NCBI GenBank assembly: GCA_019056875.1
Contig: DXJA01000162.1
Span: forward strand, 1 to 9,164
Source of the DNA: Candidatus Jordarchaeum madagascarense
Lineage (GTDB): Archaea; Asgardarchaeota; Jordiarchaeia; Jordiarchaeales; Jordiarchaeaceae
Length of the DNA stretch: 9,164 bases
Reading direction: 5' to 3'
Shown here: positions 5,896 through 9,164 of the stretch, in pieces
Position numbering within the stretch: the stretch's first letter is position 1
How the letters are laid out: each line of letters begins with the position of its first letter
Translations under genes and position numbers: made by a program
Notes under the pieces: model-generated
Databases searched by the model: none
What the model saw: the letters and a program-made list of their open reading frames with translations, nothing else
Told to the model about the DNA's origin: nothing

Positions 5896-8800
5896 GTTAA
5901 GGCGTCGTATAGGTTAGCCGGCCCGTTTCCTGATACGATTATTCTTAGATTGTTTTGATACTCACCGAGATAATTTAATGGATAGACACCAGCCATTGTT
6001 ACCACCCAAGAACCTAAGCTGTGCCCAACCAAGCCAATCTTGGATATGTCAATCCATTCGTCCCTCTCGCCGTTCTCGCCGTACAGTTCATCTGCTCCTT
6101 GAATTACAAGGCGAAGGTCGTGCATCAGGTATTCAAAGCTATCAATTTTTTCACCAACTCTAGTCCCGATTCTTTGATCATATGCTACCACTGTGTAACC
6201 CGAGTTTAAAAGTGTTAGAACCATGTACACAAAAGAAGTCTCCCATTGCGTGATACTACCACTTACTCCGTGAACTAGCACTATCAGAGGTTGAAGTGTA
6301 TCTTCGTTTTTTGTCCAGATTTTTGCTGTCAACGTTTGGTCCTCATCTGCGTAGGCTTTAACAGTAAAGGTGTCCTCTTTACATGCTACCACAGTTGCGG
6401 TCCTGCTTGTCGAGTTTTCATTTTTAGCTTGATCCTCGATTTTGATCTGCACACTAATGTTTTCGTCCTGCTGTATACCTGTAGCTTTGAAGACGAAAAT
6501 GCCAGTTTCTGGATAGAATCCCTCCTCATTGGGTTCTGGACTCACTAGGGTGAATCGGGTGTCGTTTATGGTTATGTTTTTGACCAAGCTTCCTGTAGCG
6601 TTATAAGTTCCACAAATCGTACCCTCACTAAAGATAATTTGATCATTGCTGTCGGGCCAAGTGATATTGAGTGTGGGTTCGTCTTGGTCTGTCACGTTGA
6701 CATGCCTAATCGCTGTGTTGATGTTTCCCCACCGGTCTTGGGCTGTAATCTCGATGTCGAATTCACTCATTATGATGTATGGGGCCATGAAGCCGAAGGT
6801 ACCGGAATTGCTGTGGGGGTGTTCTGCTGGTTCCACTGGTGCGAAGCGGGTGTCATTAATAATTATCCATGTTACCGGGTTTTGCGTGTCACTGTATGTT
6901 CCGTTAATCCAGACAACACCATAGTCAATGATGTCTTCATCGCTGGTGGGTTGGTTGATTTCAACGCTTGGTGCCTGTTGGTCGTAGTACACGTTGTTTA
7001 GCTTGCCATCTGAGATAGAGAAGTTGAGTTCCACATCGTAGTTGGTGGGATGTTCCCAGTGGGGTTCTATTTTAACCGTGTAAAGCCCGTCAAGCAGAAA
7101 AGTGAACGAAAGTTGGAAAGCGTCGTTTACCGTGTAATTATTCCAATGTTCTCCTTCTTTCAGGATTTCGAGTGTGCAGTATAGGTTTGAAGTTGGGTTG
7201 TAGTAATAGTCCATTTCTCTTATGGTTCCGCTTATGTTTAGGGGATTGGTTTCATTTATTGGCTGGCTTGGATTAGCAGACACGGTGAGGTTGGGTAAGC
7301 CGTTCGGGTAAAGGCTGTTCACTTCTATTCTGTGACCGGCTAAAATGTAGTCAAATTCGATCCATTGGTCCCAATTTGAAGAGTTCAAGTAGAAACCGTC
7401 GTAGACGTTACCATCTTCGATGAGGATAGCGGTTTCATTCCAATTATTAGGTGAAGGGGAAAGCGGTATGGTTTTTGCTGTTTTGTTGTCGCCGCTTGTT
7501 AAGTATAGATTCCAAGTTGATTCATCTGAAGTTCTATATTTGATTAATAAGTAGGGTTCGCTGTTCGTGTTAAATGGGATCGCATCATATAGAAGAGAGG
7601 AGTATCTTGATTCGTAGTAGCATGTACCGTAAAAGTGGTCGCTCCACATTTCAATCTTTGAGGTAAAAATATCTCGATCACAGTAAGCCCTCACGCCTAG
7701 ACCTACTTTGTCGGTGAAGTCTGCGCCGCTCCATTCAAAAAGCTTACCTCTAAATTGGTCAGTGTCATTCATTGGAATATTGGAGCCATCCCACCACCAC
7801 GTTCCTGGATCCCAGTAACCCCAACAAAAGCACTGAAACCCAGTGTTATATTCATTATAGTCCCCTGAAGCTTTAGCATGTCCCTCGTACTTTAAATCTA
7901 TTTTATAACATCTCCAATCAGTTAAATTCAAGTCGTAATCAGCGGGATTAATGTATCCTTTGAGGTATACTGCTGCCCAATCTTTTAGAATGCTAGCAGA
8001 TAAACTCTGATGATAATAATCATCGTCAGAGGCGTTTAGTGAAGTGGGTTTTTCAATAGATGTGAATCCATTTTCAAACCCCATAGTGGGATATCCTTCG
8101 GGAGCTTGGTTAACCGCTTTCGTGGAACTATTCAGTGCATCAGTAACATTAGAATATTGTTTCAGAGGGGTAAATTTGAAGGTGTCTCCGCTTTGTATAA
8201 GAGTTTGATCACCGCCGAATATCGTGAATGGTTCGTTTCCGGAAACAATGTTTATACCGTTGTACATAAATGTCTGGTTCGCTTCAAAGGTGATTGTTAC
8301 CTGTGACGCGGTGGGTTGGATCCAATAATAATAGCCGTAATACGAATCTTTGCAGGGTACAAGTATTCCGCCTTGCAACGAAGTTTCATCAAGATTCCAC
8401 CCGTACATGTAGCCTACCAGCAGATAATCACTTTGTTCCTCGATTCCCCAGCTTTCGTGGTTTGGTTCGGGTTCAGCCCATTTAGCTACGAAAACCCAAT
8501 CGCATTCTATCTGGTAACTGCTACTTGGTCCCCATGTTCTAAGGGGGATGATGTATTCATTTACATTCGGGTCAAAATCGTCGGTCCTATAGCTTATTCC
8601 ATCTATTAACCATTCAGTTCCCGCAGACTTCCTTATGATTTCATAGTTATGATATGTTGTTCCCGAACTTTGCGGAATTGTTGCAGTCCAAGAACTTTGC
8701 CCAGCCCCTTTCTGATGAGCTATAAAATACGTTGAATTGGATTGATCATCACAACAATGGTCTCTCCAACCATAATTAGTCTCAGAAAAGAATGGAGTAT

Positions 8801-9164
8801 AACTAGTTATGAGAAAATTGTACATATCCATGGTTTTTCCGGCTACCACTTCGCATCTGCTAACAATTCTTCTGTTTTCCAGATTTGAGCTTCCGCTATA
8901 TATCCAGCTTGCACCACCGGAAGCGATAATTGAAGTTCCTGATTCTGAAAGAGTTCCGACACTGGTCCACATAGCATCTATGTTACCGTCATCAAAATGG
9001 TCAAACAGAATAAAAGTATCAGTCCCATTACTTGTTGTTGAAGCATCGGTTTTCCCATAATAGATGTAAATATCCACTGTTTCAGGGCTTGCAGGTATGT
9101 GGTCTATTTCTACCCAGAAAGTGGCATTGTCTGAATCTATCTTGTCCCCTAACCAGTAATCTAG
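5880..9164 (-). CDS. Secreted DUF2341/LamG-like/Ig-like protein with hydrolase domain, 5' partial
   Basis: The frame is open from the window edge (9164), so the true start is outside; a GTG at 9077 falls inside the DUF2341 domain and is not the start. Counting the first visible codon as 1: end of DUF2341 (1-37, including FWVEIDHIPASPETVDIYIYY); LamG-like beta-sandwich (about 50-243, closing with CDWVFVAKWAEPEP); a long unrecognised Trp/Tyr-rich region (245-630); an Ig-like unit (630-730); two related Ig-like repeats (731-829 and 830-927), each with INDTRF; then an alpha/beta hydrolase with oxyanion His965-Gly966 and nucleophile Ser1049 in GHSLG. At least 25 N-x-S/T sequons indicate an exported glycoprotein. 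The signal peptide would lie off the window. The domain is cut by TGA at 5882-5880, but the missing acid and His lie in the -1 frame. Probable role: cell-surface esterase, lipase or peptidase-like hydrolase with carbohydrate- or protein-binding modules; substrate unknown. Confidence 0.85.
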   Translation of the reverse strand, partial: LDYWLGDKIDSDNATFWVEIDHIPASPETVDIYIYYGKTDASTTSNGTDTFILFDHFDDGNIDAMWTSVGTLSESGTSIIASGGASWIYSGSSNLENRRIVSRCEVVAGKTMDMYNFLITSYTPFFSETNYGWRDHCCDDQSNSTYFIAHQKGAGQSSWTATIPQSSGTTYHNYEIIRKSAGTEWLIDGISYRTDDFDPNVNEYIIPLRTWGPSSSYQIECDWVFVAKWAEPEPNHESWGIEEQSDYLLVGYMYGWNLDETSLQGGILVPCKDSYYGYYYWIQPTASQVTITFEANQTFMYNGINIVSGNEPFTIFGGDQTLIQSGDTFKFTPLKQYSNVTDALNSSTKAVNQAPEGYPTMGFENGFTSIEKPTSLNASDDDYYHQSLSASILKDWAAVYLKGYINPADYDLNLTDWRCYKIDLKYEGHAKASGDYNEYNTGFQCFCWGYWDPGTWWWDGSNIPMNDTDQFRGKLFEWSGADFTDKVGLGVRAYCDRDIFTSKIEMWSDHFYGTCYYESRYSSLLYDAIPFNTNSEPYLLIKYRTSDESTWNLYLTSGDNKTAKTIPLSPSPNNWNETAILIEDGNVYDGFYLNSSNWDQWIEFDYILAGHRIEVNSLYPNGLPNLTVSANPSQPINETNPLNISGTIREMDYYYNPTSNLYCTLEILKEGEHWNNYTVNDAFQLSFTFLLDGLYTVKIEPHWEHPTNYDVELNFSISDGKLNNVYYDQQAPSVEINQPTSDEDIIDYGVVWINGTYSDTQNPVTWIIINDTRFAPVEPAEHPHSNSGTFGFMAPYIIMSEFDIEITAQDRWGNINTAIRHVNVTDQDEPTLNITWPDSNDQIIFSEGTICGTYNATGSLVKNITINDTRFTLVSPEPNEEGFYPETGIFVFKATGIQQDENISVQIKIEDQAKNENSTSRTATVVACKEDTFTVKAYADEDQTLTAKIWTKNEDTLQPLIVLVHGVSGSITQWETSFVYMVLTLLNSGYTVVAYDQRIGTRVGEKIDSFEYLMHDLRLVIQGADELYGENGERDEWIDISKIGLVGHSLGSWVVTMAGVYPLNYLGEYQNNLRIIVSGNGPANLYDALTWLFL
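6384..6974 (-). repeat. Two tandem Ig-like repeats of about 98 residues
   Basis: Within the large secreted protein, 6974-6678 and 6677-6384 encode successive units that align along their length. Both open with a Pro-x-x-x-Ile/Thr strand, contain an NGTY or CGTYNAT strand, share the exact word INDTRF followed by PVEP or VSPEP, then a G-x-F-x-F strand, and end with a D-x-W/A-x-N turn. This is the pattern of bacterial/archaeal Ig-like (Big-type) domains that space catalytic domains away from the cell surface. Confidence 0.6.

Noticed and set aside
9075..9077. GTG as the start of the large secreted protein
   Set aside because: The frame stays open to the window edge, and the upstream residues WVEIDHIPASPET are the expected part of DUF2341, so GTG is internal.

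Overview
The window looks like genomic DNA from an uncultivated archaeon. The evidence is a BRE/TATA promoter in front of the P-type ATPase, ribosome binding sites of the GGAGG and GGTGAT kind, T-run terminators, and a very large sequon-rich extracellular protein built on a DUF2341 module. I cannot name the lineage; Bathyarchaeia-like or another mesophilic archaeal group is only a guess. No rRNA, tRNA, CRISPR array or intact insertion sequence was recognised.

Layout. Positions 1-410 hold no gene. The first 240 bases are unlike the rest: G/C-rich, full of homopolymers and able to form several hairpins. Positions 411-3128 (minus) encode a complete SERCA-like P-type cation ATPase with its own promoter. 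Positions 3129-4399 are a gene-poor stretch with small or decayed reading frames: a broken cysteine-rich micro-gene, a 17-residue basic peptide with a good ribosome binding site, a 41-codon frame on the minus strand, and a terminator hairpin. Positions 4415-4933 (plus) encode a four-helix membrane protein of unknown function. Positions 4934-5388 are AT-rich and empty apart from terminator-like T runs. Positions 5389-9164 (minus) are the 3' part of one large gene, open at the right edge and interrupted by one frameshift at 5884-5888. It encodes a secreted, probably glycosylated protein: DUF2341, a LamG-like domain, Ig-like repeats and a C-terminal alpha/beta hydrolase.

The genes do not form a clear operon or pathway. 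The ATPase acts at the membrane on a cation, probably Ca2+. The large protein is a cell-surface or secreted esterase/lipase/peptidase-like enzyme. The small membrane protein faces the large gene convergently. The most useful second looks are the frameshift that separates the hydrolase nucleophile from its acid and histidine, the broken cysteine micro-gene, the tiny basic peptide, the abrupt codon-usage switch inside the ATPase, and the odd left end. I found no convincing new multi-gene system.
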